Program-made: the position numbers and the translations under genes
Assembly (NCBI GenBank): GCA_016710435.1
Contig: JADJVV010000001.1
Coordinates: 1,262,501 to 1,326,500 of the forward strand
From: Hyphomicrobiales bacterium
GTDB lineage: Bacteria > Pseudomonadota > Alphaproteobacteria > Rhizobiales > Aestuariivirgaceae
Reading direction: 5' to 3'
Length of the DNA stretch: 64,000 nt
The notes under the pieces: model-generated
The model's input: only the letters and a program-made list of their open reading frames with translations
Told to the model about the DNA's origin: nothing
Databases searched by the model: none
Shown: piece after piece, positions 7,235 to 16,747 of the stretch
Position numbering within the stretch: the first letter of the stretch is position 1
How the letters are laid out: each line of letters starts with the position of its first letter

Positions 7235-8348
7235 AGAAACGGGGCCTGTTTCAAAAAGAGTTCGGCTCGACCCCGTCGGCATGTCCGGCATCCCGTTGGT
7301 GGGCGACAAGGAACTGACGCTCGCGCTTGCCGCCTTCCAGCGGCAGGCCCATGAGATTCTGGATGGGGGTGCTGGCTTTGCCCGCCTCGTTTCCTTCGGG
7401 GGCTCCCGGGCGGATTGGCTTTCTGCGTGCCGGGCGGCCCTGTCGGCGCACGATGCACTCACCTTCTTTGCAACGAACTTCAAGGCCTTCCGCGTTCACG
7501 ATCTGGAAAGCGCCGCAGGATTGTTCACAGGCTATTACGAGCCTGAAGTGGAGGGAAGCCTCACGCGGACTGCGGTATTCCCCGTGCCGCTGCACCGGAA
7601 ACCTGACGACCTCGTGGCCTTCACGGAAGAGGAACAGCATCAGACAGGTCTGCGGTATGGCCGGCGCGATGGGGGAAGGGCTTCGCCCTACATCGAACGC
7701 CGCGATATCGAGATGGGTGCGCTGGATGGACGGGGTCTGGAAATCTGCTGGGTGAAGACGTGGGTGGAAGCCTTCTTTCTCCACATCCAGGGATCGGGCC
7801 GTGTGCGGCTTCCGGGGGGTGAAGTTCTGCGATTGTCATATGCGGCGAAATCCGGCCTGCCCTACACCGGGATCGGCGGCGTGCTGGCAGCGCGAGGCAT
7901 CATCCCGCGCGAACAGATGTCCATGCAGTCGCTGAAGGCATGGATGACTCTGCATCCCACCGAAGCGCGCGACTTGATGTGGCAGAACAAATCCTTCGTC
8001 TTCTTCCGCGAGATCTCCGTGGCCGACGAGACGCTTGGAGCGGTTGGGGCGGCCCGCGTCCATCTCACACCTGGCCGCTCGTTGGCGGTGGACCGGTCCA
8101 ACTGGATGTTCGGAACACCGGTCTGGCTGGAGACGTCATATCCACCCGAGGCCCAGAAAGCGGAACCCGATATCAGGCGCCTGATGATTGCGCAGGATAC
8201 GGGCTCCGCCATCCGCGGATTTGCCCGTGGTGATCTCTACTGGGGATGGGGCGAGGATGCGGCCGTGATCGCGGGCCACATGAAGAGCCCGGGGCGCATG
8301 ACCGTCCTGCTGCCGCACGCCGTCGCGAAGACCGTTGGCCTCCCATGA
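7218..8348 (+). CDS. mltA: Membrane-bound lytic murein transglycosylase A family protein (376 aa)
   Basis: Cleaves peptidoglycan glycan strands to 1,6-anhydromuropeptides. FTGYYEPEVEGS starts the MltA domain, and the C-terminal 3D domain has AQDTGSAIRGFARGDLYWG with the conserved Asp residues, including the catalytic one in AQDTG. IQGSGRVRLPGGEVLRLSYA is also diagnostic. No signal peptide or lipobox is visible at the N-terminus, so anchoring is unclear. Start is uncertain between the ATGs at 7218 and 7221. It overlaps the Tim44-like gene by 17 bases and the Smr gene by 4. Confidence 0.92.
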   Translation: MMTSVEETGPVSKRVRLDPVGMSGIPLVGDKELTLALAAFQRQAHEILDGGAGFARLVSFGGSRADWLSACRAALSAHDALTFFATNFKAFRVHDLESAAGLFTGYYEPEVEGSLTRTAVFPVPLHRKPDDLVAFTEEEQHQTGLRYGRRDGGRASPYIERRDIEMGALDGRGLEICWVKTWVEAFFLHIQGSGRVRLPGGEVLRLSYAAKSGLPYTGIGGVLAARGIIPREQMSMQSLKAWMTLHPTEARDLMWQNKSFVFFREISVADETLGAVGAARVHLTPGRSLAVDRSNWMFGTPVWLETSYPPEAQKAEPDIRRLMIAQDTGSAIRGFARGDLYWGWGEDAAVIAGHMKSPGRMTVLLPHAVAKTVGLP

Positions 8349-8926
8349 GCAAGCGCCCCGCCCACGATCCGCATGATCATGCCCTGTGGGACGAGGTCAA
8401 ACGTACCATCACGCCGCTCAAAGTGCCGCGGCCCGGCCCTGCACAGCACACGCCTGCGCGAAGCGTCGCGGCCACGCAAGGCCCTCCCGAGCGCCGGGAG
8501 ACGTTTCATCATGCGCCGTCATTGGCCGCGGCACCTCCACCACTTGCGGCTTTTGACCGCCGCACGGCCCAGCGCCTGTCGCGGGGGCAACTGGAGCCTG
8601 ATGCCCGTCTTGATCTTCATGGTCACGGCGTCGAAGTGGCGCGCATGCAACTCTATCACTTCGTGGAAAACCAGCGGCGCCAGGGCGCGCGGCTTGTGCT
8701 TGTCATCACGGGGAAGGGCGCGTCTCCCTTTGCGCGTCACACCTTGCATGGCACAGGCTTCTTTCATTCGCCCGAGAGAGAGGGGCGACTTCGCCGCGAG
8801 GTTCCGCACTGGCTGCATGAACACGTGTTTCGCGAACACGTCACCGGCTTTCAACCCGCGCATCCGCGCCATGGCGGCGGCGGCGCGTTTTACCTTCGTC
8901 TCCGTCGCGTGCACGAACATGGATAG
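8345..8926 (+). CDS. Smr/MutS2 domain protein (193 aa)
   Basis: Small protein with a C-terminal Smr (MutS2-related) domain, a fold with DNA or RNA endonuclease activity in some members. LDLHGHGVEVARMQLYHF is the LDxHG motif, VLVITGKGAS the TGxG motif, and GGGGAFYLRLRR the ending. The first ~75 residues are a proline-rich, probably disordered region. The ATG overlaps the mltA stop (ATGA), the usual mltA-smr pairing in alphaproteobacteria. Substrate unknown. Confidence 0.88.
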   Translation: MSKRPAHDPHDHALWDEVKRTITPLKVPRPGPAQHTPARSVAATQGPPERRETFHHAPSLAAAPPPLAAFDRRTAQRLSRGQLEPDARLDLHGHGVEVARMQLYHFVENQRRQGARLVLVITGKGASPFARHTLHGTGFFHSPEREGRLRREVPHWLHEHVFREHVTGFQPAHPRHGGGGAFYLRLRRVHEHG

Positions 8927-8932
8927 AGTGCC

Positions 8933-9304
8933 ATGACCCCCTTCGGCGCCCGTCTGCGGGAATTGCGGGAAGCCAAGGGCGTCTCGCTCGCCGACATGGC
9001 AGCGGAGCTCGGTATTTCCAGTGCCTATCTGTCGGCGCTGGAGCATGGCAAGCGTGGCCGTCCCTCCTGGTATCTGATTCAGCGTATCATCGCCTATTTC
9101 AATGTCATCTGGGATGATGCCGAACAGCTTCTGGGTCTGGCCCGAATTTCACATCCGCGGGTGACGATTGATACGTCCGGACTTGATCCCCGCGCTACCG
9201 AACTGGCCAACCGGTTGGCGCTCAGCATCGAGCACCTCAGCCAGAAACAGCTCGATGGTATGATCGCCATCCTCGAAGGCGCTTTCCTTCAAGCTCCAAA
9301 ATAA
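8933..9304 (+). CDS. XRE-family helix-turn-helix regulator (123 aa)
   Basis: DNA-binding protein with a Cro/C1-type HTH at residues ~5-60: FGARLRELREAKGVSLADMA, then LGISSAYLSALEHGKRGRPS. The C-terminal ~50 residues, ending KQLDGMIAILEGAF, are probably for dimerisation. It follows the Smr gene by 6 bases and may be co-transcribed with mltA-smr. The target is unknown. Confidence 0.85.
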   Translation: MTPFGARLRELREAKGVSLADMAAELGISSAYLSALEHGKRGRPSWYLIQRIIAYFNVIWDDAEQLLGLARISHPRVTIDTSGLDPRATELANRLALSIEHLSQKQLDGMIAILEGAFLQAPK

Positions 9305-9394
9305 TCTTGCGGAGTGGTGGGCTTTGGAACAGCATGAGCCCATGTGATCCCGTTTTCCGGGACCGGGGAAAGTGCGAGACGGTGCAGGACCTGC

Positions 9395-10648
9395 ATGGCT
9401 GAGAAAGCCGACAGCGAATTGGTAAGACGGCAGAACCGCCGGGTCGTGCTCGGTGCATTGCGCCAGCATGGGGCGTCGGCCCGTGTTGAACTGGGGCGAC
9501 TCACCGGCCTTTCGCCCGCCTCCATCACCACCATTTGCGCCCAGCTCATCCAGGAGGGCGTGATCCGGGAGGAGAGCCTGCCACTGGTGTTGCCGCCGTC
9601 CGGGCGCCGTGGCCGGCCCATCGTGCGGCTCTCCCTCAACCCGGATGCGGCGCTGGTCATGGCCGTCAAGATATCGATTGATGATGTCATGATCGTGCTG
9701 ACAGATTTCCAGGGTGAAACGATTGCCCGGAATGAAGTGCGCCTGCCGACATATGATGCAGGCCGGGATGCCTTCGGTTTGGCGCTGGCAGATGCCATCG
9801 CGGATTTCATCGCGTGGCAGAAGGTCAACCCCCGGCGCCTCGCCCGCATCGCCATCGCCATCCAGGGTCTGGCAGACAGCCGGCGGGGAACGATCGTGTG
9901 GTCGCCCGCTTTCAAGGCGGGTGACATCCCCGTGGCGGAGCCGGTCGAGACCCGCTTCGGCGTACCGTGCTTTGTCGCCAACGATGCCAACATGATTGCC
10001 GAAGGGCTCGTGGCCTCTGACCGGGAACGTTACGGCGGTGTCACTGCTGCGATCTTCACGGGCTACGGCGTCGGCATGGGCGTTATCATCGGCGGCGAGG
10101 TCTTTCACGGGGCCTCAGGCGCGGCTGCGGAATTCGGCCACATGAATCACATCCCCGATGGCGCGCTGTGCCGTTGCGGAAAGCGCGGCTGCATCGAGGC
10201 CTACGTGGCCGACTACGGCATCCTCCGGCACTACCTGGGGGAGACGGAACGGGAAGCACCACGCTCGGCCGTGCCTGAATCGACCATGATCGGCCTGCAC
10301 CAAAAGGCGAAAGCCGGCGATACCCGCGCACGCGCGGCCTTCGAACTGGCGGGGACTGCCTTGGGCTATGGCATCGGCAGGGTGATTTCCATTCTCAATC
10401 CCGACCGCATCGTGCTGGCAGGGCCCGGATTGCAGACATCGGAACTGATGGAGCGCGCCATGCGCGAGGCGCTGGAGAAAAGTGTCGTCGAGGTCTTGCG
10501 GCGTGATGTGGCGATTGAGCAGGTGCGTTTCAGTGATGACATGATCGTGCGCGGCACCATTGATGCCCTGCTTCGTATCATCGACAGGGATGTGTTCGCC
10601 GTGGCAGCGCCGCCCGCGCCCCTTCCGGCCCATGGTGCGGCCACGTGA
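9395..10648 (+). CDS. ROK-family transcriptional regulator (417 aa)
   Basis: NagC/XylR-type repressor with an N-terminal winged HTH (NRRVVLGALRQHGASARVEL, then GLSPASITTICAQLI) and a C-terminal ROK sugar-kinase-like domain. The domain has FTGYGVGMGVIIGGEVFHGA, the zinc motif CRCGKRGCIEAY and GRVISILNPDRIVLAGP. Such proteins usually sense a sugar or sugar phosphate. The ATG at 9395 is preferred to the frame opening at 9344 because it gives a normal N-terminus (MAEKADSELVRRQNRR) and has CAGGA upstream. No sugar gene is adjacent, so the regulon is unclear; the carbohydrate locus at 27 kb is one possibility. Confidence 0.87.
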   Translation: MAEKADSELVRRQNRRVVLGALRQHGASARVELGRLTGLSPASITTICAQLIQEGVIREESLPLVLPPSGRRGRPIVRLSLNPDAALVMAVKISIDDVMIVLTDFQGETIARNEVRLPTYDAGRDAFGLALADAIADFIAWQKVNPRRLARIAIAIQGLADSRRGTIVWSPAFKAGDIPVAEPVETRFGVPCFVANDANMIAEGLVASDRERYGGVTAAIFTGYGVGMGVIIGGEVFHGASGAAAEFGHMNHIPDGALCRCGKRGCIEAYVADYGILRHYLGETEREAPRSAVPESTMIGLHQKAKAGDTRARAAFELAGTALGYGIGRVISILNPDRIVLAGPGLQTSELMERAMREALEKSVVEVLRRDVAIEQVRFSDDMIVRGTIDALLRIIDRDVFAVAAPPAPLPAHGAAT

Positions 10649-10684
10649 TGCCGGCACCTTTCAACGTGCGCGGGGGAGCGGGCC

Positions 10685-11632
10685 GTGGAGCGGAATGACG
10701 GTTTCCTGTCCGCGAGTTGCCGCTACTTTCTGCTTGTCGCGGAAGCGGGCTCGGTCCGCGCCGCCGCCCGCCAGGCCAATACCGCACCATCCGCCATCAG
10801 CCGGCAAGTCGGTCTCCTCGAAACAAGTCTTGGCATTACCCTGTTTGAGCGCATCGGACGAAGCCTCTGTCTTTCCCCTGCGGGTGAGGAATTGCGCCGC
10901 GCATTGGCGGCCTCCACGCTCTTGCATGAAGAAGTACTGGATCACCTCAATGCATTGCGCGGTCTGAAGAGCGGGCACGTCCGCATCGCGACAGTGGAAA
11001 GCATTTCAAACGCGCTCTTGCCCAGACTGCTTGAGGATTTCACCAGCTCCTATCCCGGCATCCAGATACAGGTGAGCGTCGCGGGCTCGGATGCGGTGAC
11101 GGAACTTGTGCGCGAAAACATTGCCGACGTGGGCCTGACATTCAACCCGACCTCCTTTGCCCGGCTGGGCGTGGCCCATGTGCAGGATCTGCCGGTGGGT
11201 GCCGTTGTCTCGCCCGGGCACGCGCTGGCACGGCAGTCCACAGTCTCCTTGCGGGATTGTCTGCAACATCCGCTGGCCTGGCCTGCACGGGGACTGAGCC
11301 TGCGGACACTCCTGGACACTATCGTCCGACGCCAGAAGCTGAACATCAAGCCTGCGGTGGAATGCAACTCTCTCCGGGTCATGGCCGGTCTCGCGCGGAG
11401 GGGCGTCTGCATAGCCTTCCAGACAACGATAGGCATTGAGCAGGACCTCGATGACGGCACACTCCGGTTCATCCCGCTGGGCGACCGCCCCTTGCCTCCG
11501 GACCGGATGATGCTCGTCCACCGTCCGGGCCTGACCAGCGAGAGCGCCGCCGCGGCCTTCCTGAACCACGCCACGGGCCTGTTGCCAAGACTGGTGCCTG
11601 TGCCAAGAAAGAGAACACGCCGTGCCGAATAA
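10685..11632 (+). CDS. LysR-family transcriptional regulator (315 aa)
   Basis: LysR-type regulator: N-terminal HTH with RYFLLVAEAGSVRAAARQAN, then APSAISRQVGLLETSLG and LFERIGRSLCLSPAGEE, followed by a periplasmic-binding-like effector domain. The GTG start has GGGGAG upstream (10674-10679). It sits 36 bases after the ROK gene and 94 bases before uraH in the same direction, so it is the likeliest local regulator of the purine genes. LysR genes are usually divergent from their targets, so this is only inference. Confidence 0.87.
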   Translation: MERNDGFLSASCRYFLLVAEAGSVRAAARQANTAPSAISRQVGLLETSLGITLFERIGRSLCLSPAGEELRRALAASTLLHEEVLDHLNALRGLKSGHVRIATVESISNALLPRLLEDFTSSYPGIQIQVSVAGSDAVTELVRENIADVGLTFNPTSFARLGVAHVQDLPVGAVVSPGHALARQSTVSLRDCLQHPLAWPARGLSLRTLLDTIVRRQKLNIKPAVECNSLRVMAGLARRGVCIAFQTTIGIEQDLDDGTLRFIPLGDRPLPPDRMMLVHRPGLTSESAAAAFLNHATGLLPRLVPVPRKRTRRAE

Positions 11633-11726
11633 TGAGGCTGTCTCGAACAAGGGGGTCATGCTAGCCTTGCTGCAAGAGAAGCCCGGCGCAAGACCGTGGC
11701 GAACACAGCCGGGGAAGGAGTGAGCG

Positions 11727-12083
11727 GTGACAACGGGCCGTTTGACAACGCATGTACTGGACACCCATCTGGGCCGCCCCGCAGCGGGCCTCATCATCGA
11801 ACTGTGGAATGTTTCCGGCGAACCGGTAAAGCTCAAGACCACCGTGACCAATGCCGACGGCCGGGCGGGAGAGCCGCTGCTGCAGGGCGACGCACTCAAG
11901 ATGGGACTTTACGAATTGCGCTTCCGGGCTGGCGAATATCTCCAGGGCATTGGCGAGACGCTGTCGACGCCGCCGTTCTTCGATGTGATTCCGATCAAGT
12001 TTGGCATTTCCAATGTGACCCAGCATTATCACGTGCCGCTTCTGCTTTCGGCCCATGGTTATGCGACTTACCGGGGCAGTTGA
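11727..12083 (+). CDS. uraH: 5-Hydroxyisourate hydrolase (118 aa)
   Basis: Transthyretin-like enzyme that opens 5-hydroxyisourate, the product of urate oxidation, to OHCU. The N-terminal LTTHVLDTHLGRPAAGL and C-terminal HYHVPLLLSAHGYATYRGS contain the conserved histidines and the diagnostic YRGS tail. The GTG start has AAGGAG (11714-11719) 7 bases upstream. It opens the purine locus; xdhA follows after 7 bases. Confidence 0.95.
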   Translation: MTTGRLTTHVLDTHLGRPAAGLIIELWNVSGEPVKLKTTVTNADGRAGEPLLQGDALKMGLYELRFRAGEYLQGIGETLSTPPFFDVIPIKFGISNVTQHYHVPLLLSAHGYATYRGS

Positions 12084-12090
12084 GTAACCC

Positions 12091-13566
12091 ATGACCCATA
12101 CTGAGATCAGGTTCCTCCGCCGGGGCGTCATCGTCGAATACGCGATGGGCGATCCGGCGCGCACGGTTCTTGACTACCTCCGGCTGGAGCAACGCCACAA
12201 GGGTACGAAGGAAGGATGCAACGAAGGCGATTGCGGTGCTTGCACCGTCGCCATCGGCCGGTTGCGCCAGGGCCGCGTCAGCTATGAACCGGCGAATGCC
12301 TGCATCATGCTCATGGGCCACCTGCATGGCTGCGAACTGGTGACGATCGATGACCTGTCTCCCGGCGGAATTCTTCATCCCGTTCAGCAGGCCATGGTGC
12401 AACACCATGGTTCGCAATGCGGCTTCTGCACGCCTGGTTTCGTGATGTCGCTCTTTGCCCTCTATCACGCACCAGAACGGCCCGACCGGAACGCGGTGGT
12501 CAACCAGATTGCAGGCAACCTCTGCCGCTGCACGGGCTACCGGCCCATCATCGACGCCGCACTGGACGCGTGTGGAAACAAGACACCGGATATCTGGACG
12601 GAGTCGGCCACAGAGATCGCCGCCGAACTGGCCAGGATCCATGATGGCGAGGATGTCTTTTGCGGCAACAGCGATTCTTTTGCCGCTGCTCCGGCCAAGG
12701 ACAGCACGTTGCTCGACCTTGCGGCGCGCCATCCGGATGCGACGATTGTTGCTGGTGCCACGGACGTGGGCCTCTGGATCACCAAGCAGATGCGGGTGCT
12801 GCCAAAGCTGATCTTCACCTCCCGGGTAGAAGCCTTGCACGCCATCACCGATCGGGTGGCGACACTCTCGCTGGGTGCTGCAGTGACCTACGCTCAAGCC
12901 GAGGAGAAACTTTCCGCCCTGGCACCGGACGTCGGTGAAGTGTTGCGGCGGCTGGGGTCGAAGCAGGTTCGCAGTTCAGGGACCATCGGCGGCAACATCG
13001 CGAACGGGTCTCCCATCGGCGACATGCCGCCGATGTTGATCGCACTGGGCACGCGAATCACGCTGCGCAAGGGCGCAGAACAGCGTGACCTGTTGCTGGA
13101 AGACTATTTCATTGAGTATGGCAAACAGGATCGCCGCCCAGGCGAGTTGCTGTGGCGGATCGATATTCCAAAACTCAAGAGCAACGAACGCTTCTTTGCC
13201 CATAAACTCTCCAAACGGTTTGACCAGGATATTTCCGCTGTCATGGCCGCGTTCAAGTTCGTGATCTCGGGGCGCAGCATCAGTTCCGCCGTCATTGCGT
13301 TTGGCGGCATGGCGGGAACGCCCCGGCGTGCGCGTCACACGGAAGCAGCCGTTGCGGGCCTCAAGCTGGACGCTCCTGAAAGCTGGGCGGGAGTAGTGGA
13401 AACCTTGCGGAAGGACTTCACCCCACTCTCCGACATGCGCGCGTCCGCAAGCTATCGCCTCGACGCTGCCGAAGCCCTTTTGCTCAAGGCACTGCATGAA
13501 CTCGTCGGCGAACGTCCTGCGTCGCTGCGTGTGCTCGCGCCCGCCGGAAAAGAGCCGTGGACATGA
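12091..13566 (+). CDS. xdhA: Xanthine dehydrogenase small subunit XdhA (491 aa)
   Basis: Iron-sulfur and FAD subunit of xanthine dehydrogenase, which oxidises hypoxanthine and xanthine to urate. The N-terminal plant-type [2Fe-2S] domain has CNEGDCGACTV. The second cluster domain has QCGFCTPGFV and LCRCTGYRPI. The CO-dehydrogenase-like FAD domain starts near residue 200 (DATIVAGATDVGLWITKQ) and contains SSGTIGGNIANGSPIGDMPP. The length is normal. It overlaps xdhB by 4 bases. Confidence 0.96.
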   Translation: MTHTEIRFLRRGVIVEYAMGDPARTVLDYLRLEQRHKGTKEGCNEGDCGACTVAIGRLRQGRVSYEPANACIMLMGHLHGCELVTIDDLSPGGILHPVQQAMVQHHGSQCGFCTPGFVMSLFALYHAPERPDRNAVVNQIAGNLCRCTGYRPIIDAALDACGNKTPDIWTESATEIAAELARIHDGEDVFCGNSDSFAAAPAKDSTLLDLAARHPDATIVAGATDVGLWITKQMRVLPKLIFTSRVEALHAITDRVATLSLGAAVTYAQAEEKLSALAPDVGEVLRRLGSKQVRSSGTIGGNIANGSPIGDMPPMLIALGTRITLRKGAEQRDLLLEDYFIEYGKQDRRPGELLWRIDIPKLKSNERFFAHKLSKRFDQDISAVMAAFKFVISGRSISSAVIAFGGMAGTPRRARHTEAAVAGLKLDAPESWAGVVETLRKDFTPLSDMRASASYRLDAAEALLLKALHELVGERPASLRVLAPAGKEPWT

Positions 13567-15899
13567 AGACAGACGCCAAGCGCGCAGTGAAACCGAAGGT
13601 GGCTGCGAGAACCGAAGCCGTCGTGGGAAAACCGTTGGCCCACGATAGCGCCGAACAGCATGTGACCGGACGTGCCACATACGTCGACGACATGCCGGAG
13701 CCGGAAGGCCTGCTCCACGTGGCGCCGGGCTTTGCGCGCGAAGCGGCCTGCGGAAAGATAACGGCGCTCGATGTTGCTGATGTGGCCGCATTTCCGGGTG
13801 TAGTCAGGGTCCTTACGGCCCGCGATATTCCCGGGCGCAACGACTGGAGTGCATCGATCGGCGGCGATCCCATTCTCGCTGACGGAGAAATCGAATTCCA
13901 CGGACAGGTGATCTTTGCGGTCGTTGCGGAAACCCGCGATGCGGCGCGCCGCGCTGCCCGGCTCGCCCGCATTACGGTGCAGGCCGTAAAGCCCGTCGTG
14001 ACCGCCGATGAAGCGATCCGGGCCGGGACAACCGATGTCCTGCCGGAATACACCTTCACCCGGAAAGATGCAGGCGCGGCCATCGCCGCATCGAGCCACA
14101 GTCTTCTCGATTCATTCCTCATCGGCGGACAGGAGCACTTCTATCTGGAAGGCCAAGTTTCCATGGCACTGCCTGACGAGAAGAACGGGATGATTGTCCA
14201 CTGTTCGACTCAGCACCCTTCGGAGGTGCAGCAGTGCGTTGCTCACATGCTGCATGTGCCGAATGGCGCGGTGACCTGCGATTGCCGCCGCATGGGCGGC
14301 GGCTTCGGTGGCAAGGAAAGCCAGGCCGCCCAGTGGGCCTGCCTCGCGGCACTTGCGGCCCATGTAACGGGGAGGCCCGCAAAATGCCGCCTCGATCGAG
14401 ACGATGACATGGTCATGACGGGCAAGCGCCATGACTTCCGCGTCAGTTCGGAAGCGGGTTTCGATGATGACGGCCGCCTCACTGCCGTGAATGTCGAGTT
14501 CGACGCCCGTTGCGGCTGTTCGGCTGACCTCAGCCAAGGCGTCAATGACCGGACGATGTTTCACGCCGACAACAGCTATTACTATCCGGCGCTCCGCATC
14601 CATTCACGCCGGCTCCGCACCAACACGGTCTCCAACACCGCCTTCCGCGGCTTTGGCGGACCTCAGGGCATGGTTTTTGCCGAACGCCTGATGGAGTCGA
14701 TCGCCATCCGCACCGGGCGCGATGCCCTCGATGTGCGAAGGCGGAATTTCTACGGCAAGAACCGCGATGTGACGCCTTACGGCCAGCAGGTGACGGACAA
14801 CATTCTTCCCGAACTGGTGGGGGAGCTGGAGCGCACCTCGGACTATCGCAATCGCCGCCAGCAGATCACCGACTACAATGCGTCAAGCCGTGTATTGAAA
14901 AAAGGCCTGTCGCTGACACCCGTGAAATTCGGGATCTCGTTCACCCTCTCGCACCTCAACCAGGCCGGCGCGCTGGTGCTGGCCTACACTGATGGTTCCG
15001 TTCAGTTGAACCACGGCGGCACGGAGATGGGGCAGGGCCTCTACACCAAGGTGGCGCAGGTGGTGGCCGAGGTGTTCGGCATTGGGCTCGACAAGGTGCG
15101 CATTTGCGCCACCAGCACCGGGAAGGTGCCCAACACATCGCCGACGGCAGCTTCCTCGGGAAGCGACCTCAACGGCATGGCCGCGAAGCGCGCTGCAGAA
15201 GAAATCCGCGACAATATCGCCAACCTGCTGGCGCGTGACTGGCGCGTTCCCAAGGCCAAGATCATCTTCGCAGGTGGCGAAGTGTTCTCGGCCGCAAAGC
15301 GCATGACATTCGCGGAGGCCTGCGCCCGGACCCATCAGGCCCGCTTGCCGTTGTCGGCAACGGGTTACTACGCAACACCAAAGCTGACGTGGGACCGCAG
15401 CAAGGGCAAGGGCAGGCCCTTCCTCTACTTCGCCTACGGAGCGGCCTGCAGCGAAGTCACGATCGACATCATGACGGGTGAGATGCGGGTCGACCGTGTA
15501 GACATTCTGCATGACGTGGGAAAGTCACTGAACCCCGCAATCGACCTGGGCCAGGTGGCAGGCGCTTTCGTTCAGGGTATGGGTTGGCTCACGACAGAAG
15601 AGTTGGTCTTCGACAACGCCGGGCGACTGCGCACCCACGCACCATCCACCTACAAGATTCCCTGCGCGTCTGACGTGCCGGAGCAGTTCAACGTGGCGCT
15701 CTTCGAATCGAAGGGAAACAAGGAAGACACCATCTACCGGTCGAAGGCCGTCGGCGAACCTCCGCTGATGCTGGGCATCTCCGTGTGGACGGCGATCTTC
15801 AATGCCATCGCCTCCACGGGGAATGGGGCCATACCAGCACTCGATACGCCGGCAACACCGGAAGCGATCCTCCATGCCCTCAAGAGTGTGCGGACATGA
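13563..15899 (+). CDS. xdhB: Xanthine dehydrogenase large (molybdenum cofactor) subunit XdhB (778 aa)
   Basis: Molybdopterin-binding catalytic subunit of xanthine dehydrogenase. KPLAHDSAEQHVTGRATYVD is the usual N-terminal segment. CRRMGGGFGGKESQAA and NTAFRGFGGPQGM carry the substrate-site Arg and Moco contacts. GTEMGQGLYTKVAQVVA follows, and VGEPPLMLGISVW includes the conserved catalytic Glu. The ATG at 13563 overlaps the xdhA stop (ATGA); a GTG two codons earlier is the alternative. It overlaps xdhC by 4 bases. Confidence 0.96.
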   Translation: MKTDAKRAVKPKVAARTEAVVGKPLAHDSAEQHVTGRATYVDDMPEPEGLLHVAPGFAREAACGKITALDVADVAAFPGVVRVLTARDIPGRNDWSASIGGDPILADGEIEFHGQVIFAVVAETRDAARRAARLARITVQAVKPVVTADEAIRAGTTDVLPEYTFTRKDAGAAIAASSHSLLDSFLIGGQEHFYLEGQVSMALPDEKNGMIVHCSTQHPSEVQQCVAHMLHVPNGAVTCDCRRMGGGFGGKESQAAQWACLAALAAHVTGRPAKCRLDRDDDMVMTGKRHDFRVSSEAGFDDDGRLTAVNVEFDARCGCSADLSQGVNDRTMFHADNSYYYPALRIHSRRLRTNTVSNTAFRGFGGPQGMVFAERLMESIAIRTGRDALDVRRRNFYGKNRDVTPYGQQVTDNILPELVGELERTSDYRNRRQQITDYNASSRVLKKGLSLTPVKFGISFTLSHLNQAGALVLAYTDGSVQLNHGGTEMGQGLYTKVAQVVAEVFGIGLDKVRICATSTGKVPNTSPTAASSGSDLNGMAAKRAAEEIRDNIANLLARDWRVPKAKIIFAGGEVFSAAKRMTFAEACARTHQARLPLSATGYYATPKLTWDRSKGKGRPFLYFAYGAACSEVTIDIMTGEMRVDRVDILHDVGKSLNPAIDLGQVAGAFVQGMGWLTTEELVFDNAGRLRTHAPSTYKIPCASDVPEQFNVALFESKGNKEDTIYRSKAVGEPPLMLGISVWTAIFNAIASTGNGAIPALDTPATPEAILHALKSVRT

Positions 15900-16747
15900 A
15901 TCTCATCGCACGCGCACGAGACCTTCTCCAGGACGGCCGGCAGGTTGCAATCGTCCGCCTTGAGAGGGTCAGGGGTTCGGCGCCGCGCGAGGAGGGCACT
16001 TTGATGCTGGTGACGGCCGAAGGCATCTTTGGCACCATCGGCGGCGGAACGATGGAGTGGAAAGCCATCGCTGAAGCCCAAAGATTGCTCCTGTCCGGCG
16101 ACAAGCGAAGCTCCGCGCGCTATCTGCTGGGCCCCGATCTAGGACAGTGCTGTGGCGGGCAGGTTGAGGTCGTCACGACAATTGCTGATGTGACGGCACT
16201 GAACGCATTCGCGGCGGAGGAGCAGGACGAAACCCGCACGCTTTTTCTCTTCGGCGCAGGCCATGTGGGCCGCGCCCTTGTTCTGATCCTGGCACAGTCA
16301 CCGTTTCATGTCGTCTGGTGCGATGCAAGGCCGGGCGCTTTCCCCGCAGCGGTGCCCGCCAACGTTTCATTGCGCTCCGATGTCGACGTGCCTGGCGTAT
16401 TGACTGGCGCACCAGCAGGATCAATGGCGTTGGTGATGACCCACTCGCATGCGCTTGATCTTGCCATTGTCGATGCATGCCTGCGCAACACGGCCATCGC
16501 GGCCACGGGACTGATCGGCAGCGCAACGAAGCGGACTCGCTTTGAAAAGCGCCTTGCGGAAGCGGGTGTACTGCCGGAGCGGATTGCCGCCCTCATTTGT
16601 CCGATCGGGCTCGGAGGTATCCGTTCCAAGCGTCCGGACGCCATTGCCATATCCACAGCGGCACAACTGGTCGCACTGGACGAAAGCCTCAAACTCGGGA
16701 AAGCATCTCCGCAGAACGTTTCGCAGTCCGGCAGCGCCGCATCATGA
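15896..16747 (+). CDS. xdhC: Xanthine dehydrogenase accessory protein XdhC (283 aa)
   Basis: XdhC/CoxI-family chaperone that binds molybdenum cofactor, helps its sulfuration and inserts it into XdhB. The N-terminal domain has VRGSAPREEGTLMLV and GTIGGGTMEWKAI, and LGQCCGGQVEV holds the paired cysteines. A C-terminal Rossmann-like domain has FLFGAGHVGRAL and ends with ICPIGLGGIRSKRPDAIA. The ATG overlaps the xdhB stop. It also overlaps the transporter ATPase gene by 4 bases, tying enzyme maturation and importer into one transcript. Confidence 0.94.
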   Translation: MNLIARARDLLQDGRQVAIVRLERVRGSAPREEGTLMLVTAEGIFGTIGGGTMEWKAIAEAQRLLLSGDKRSSARYLLGPDLGQCCGGQVEVVTTIADVTALNAFAAEEQDETRTLFLFGAGHVGRALVLILAQSPFHVVWCDARPGAFPAAVPANVSLRSDVDVPGVLTGAPAGSMALVMTHSHALDLAIVDACLRNTAIAATGLIGSATKRTRFEKRLAEAGVLPERIAALICPIGLGGIRSKRPDAIAISTAAQLVALDESLKLGKASPQNVSQSGSAAS

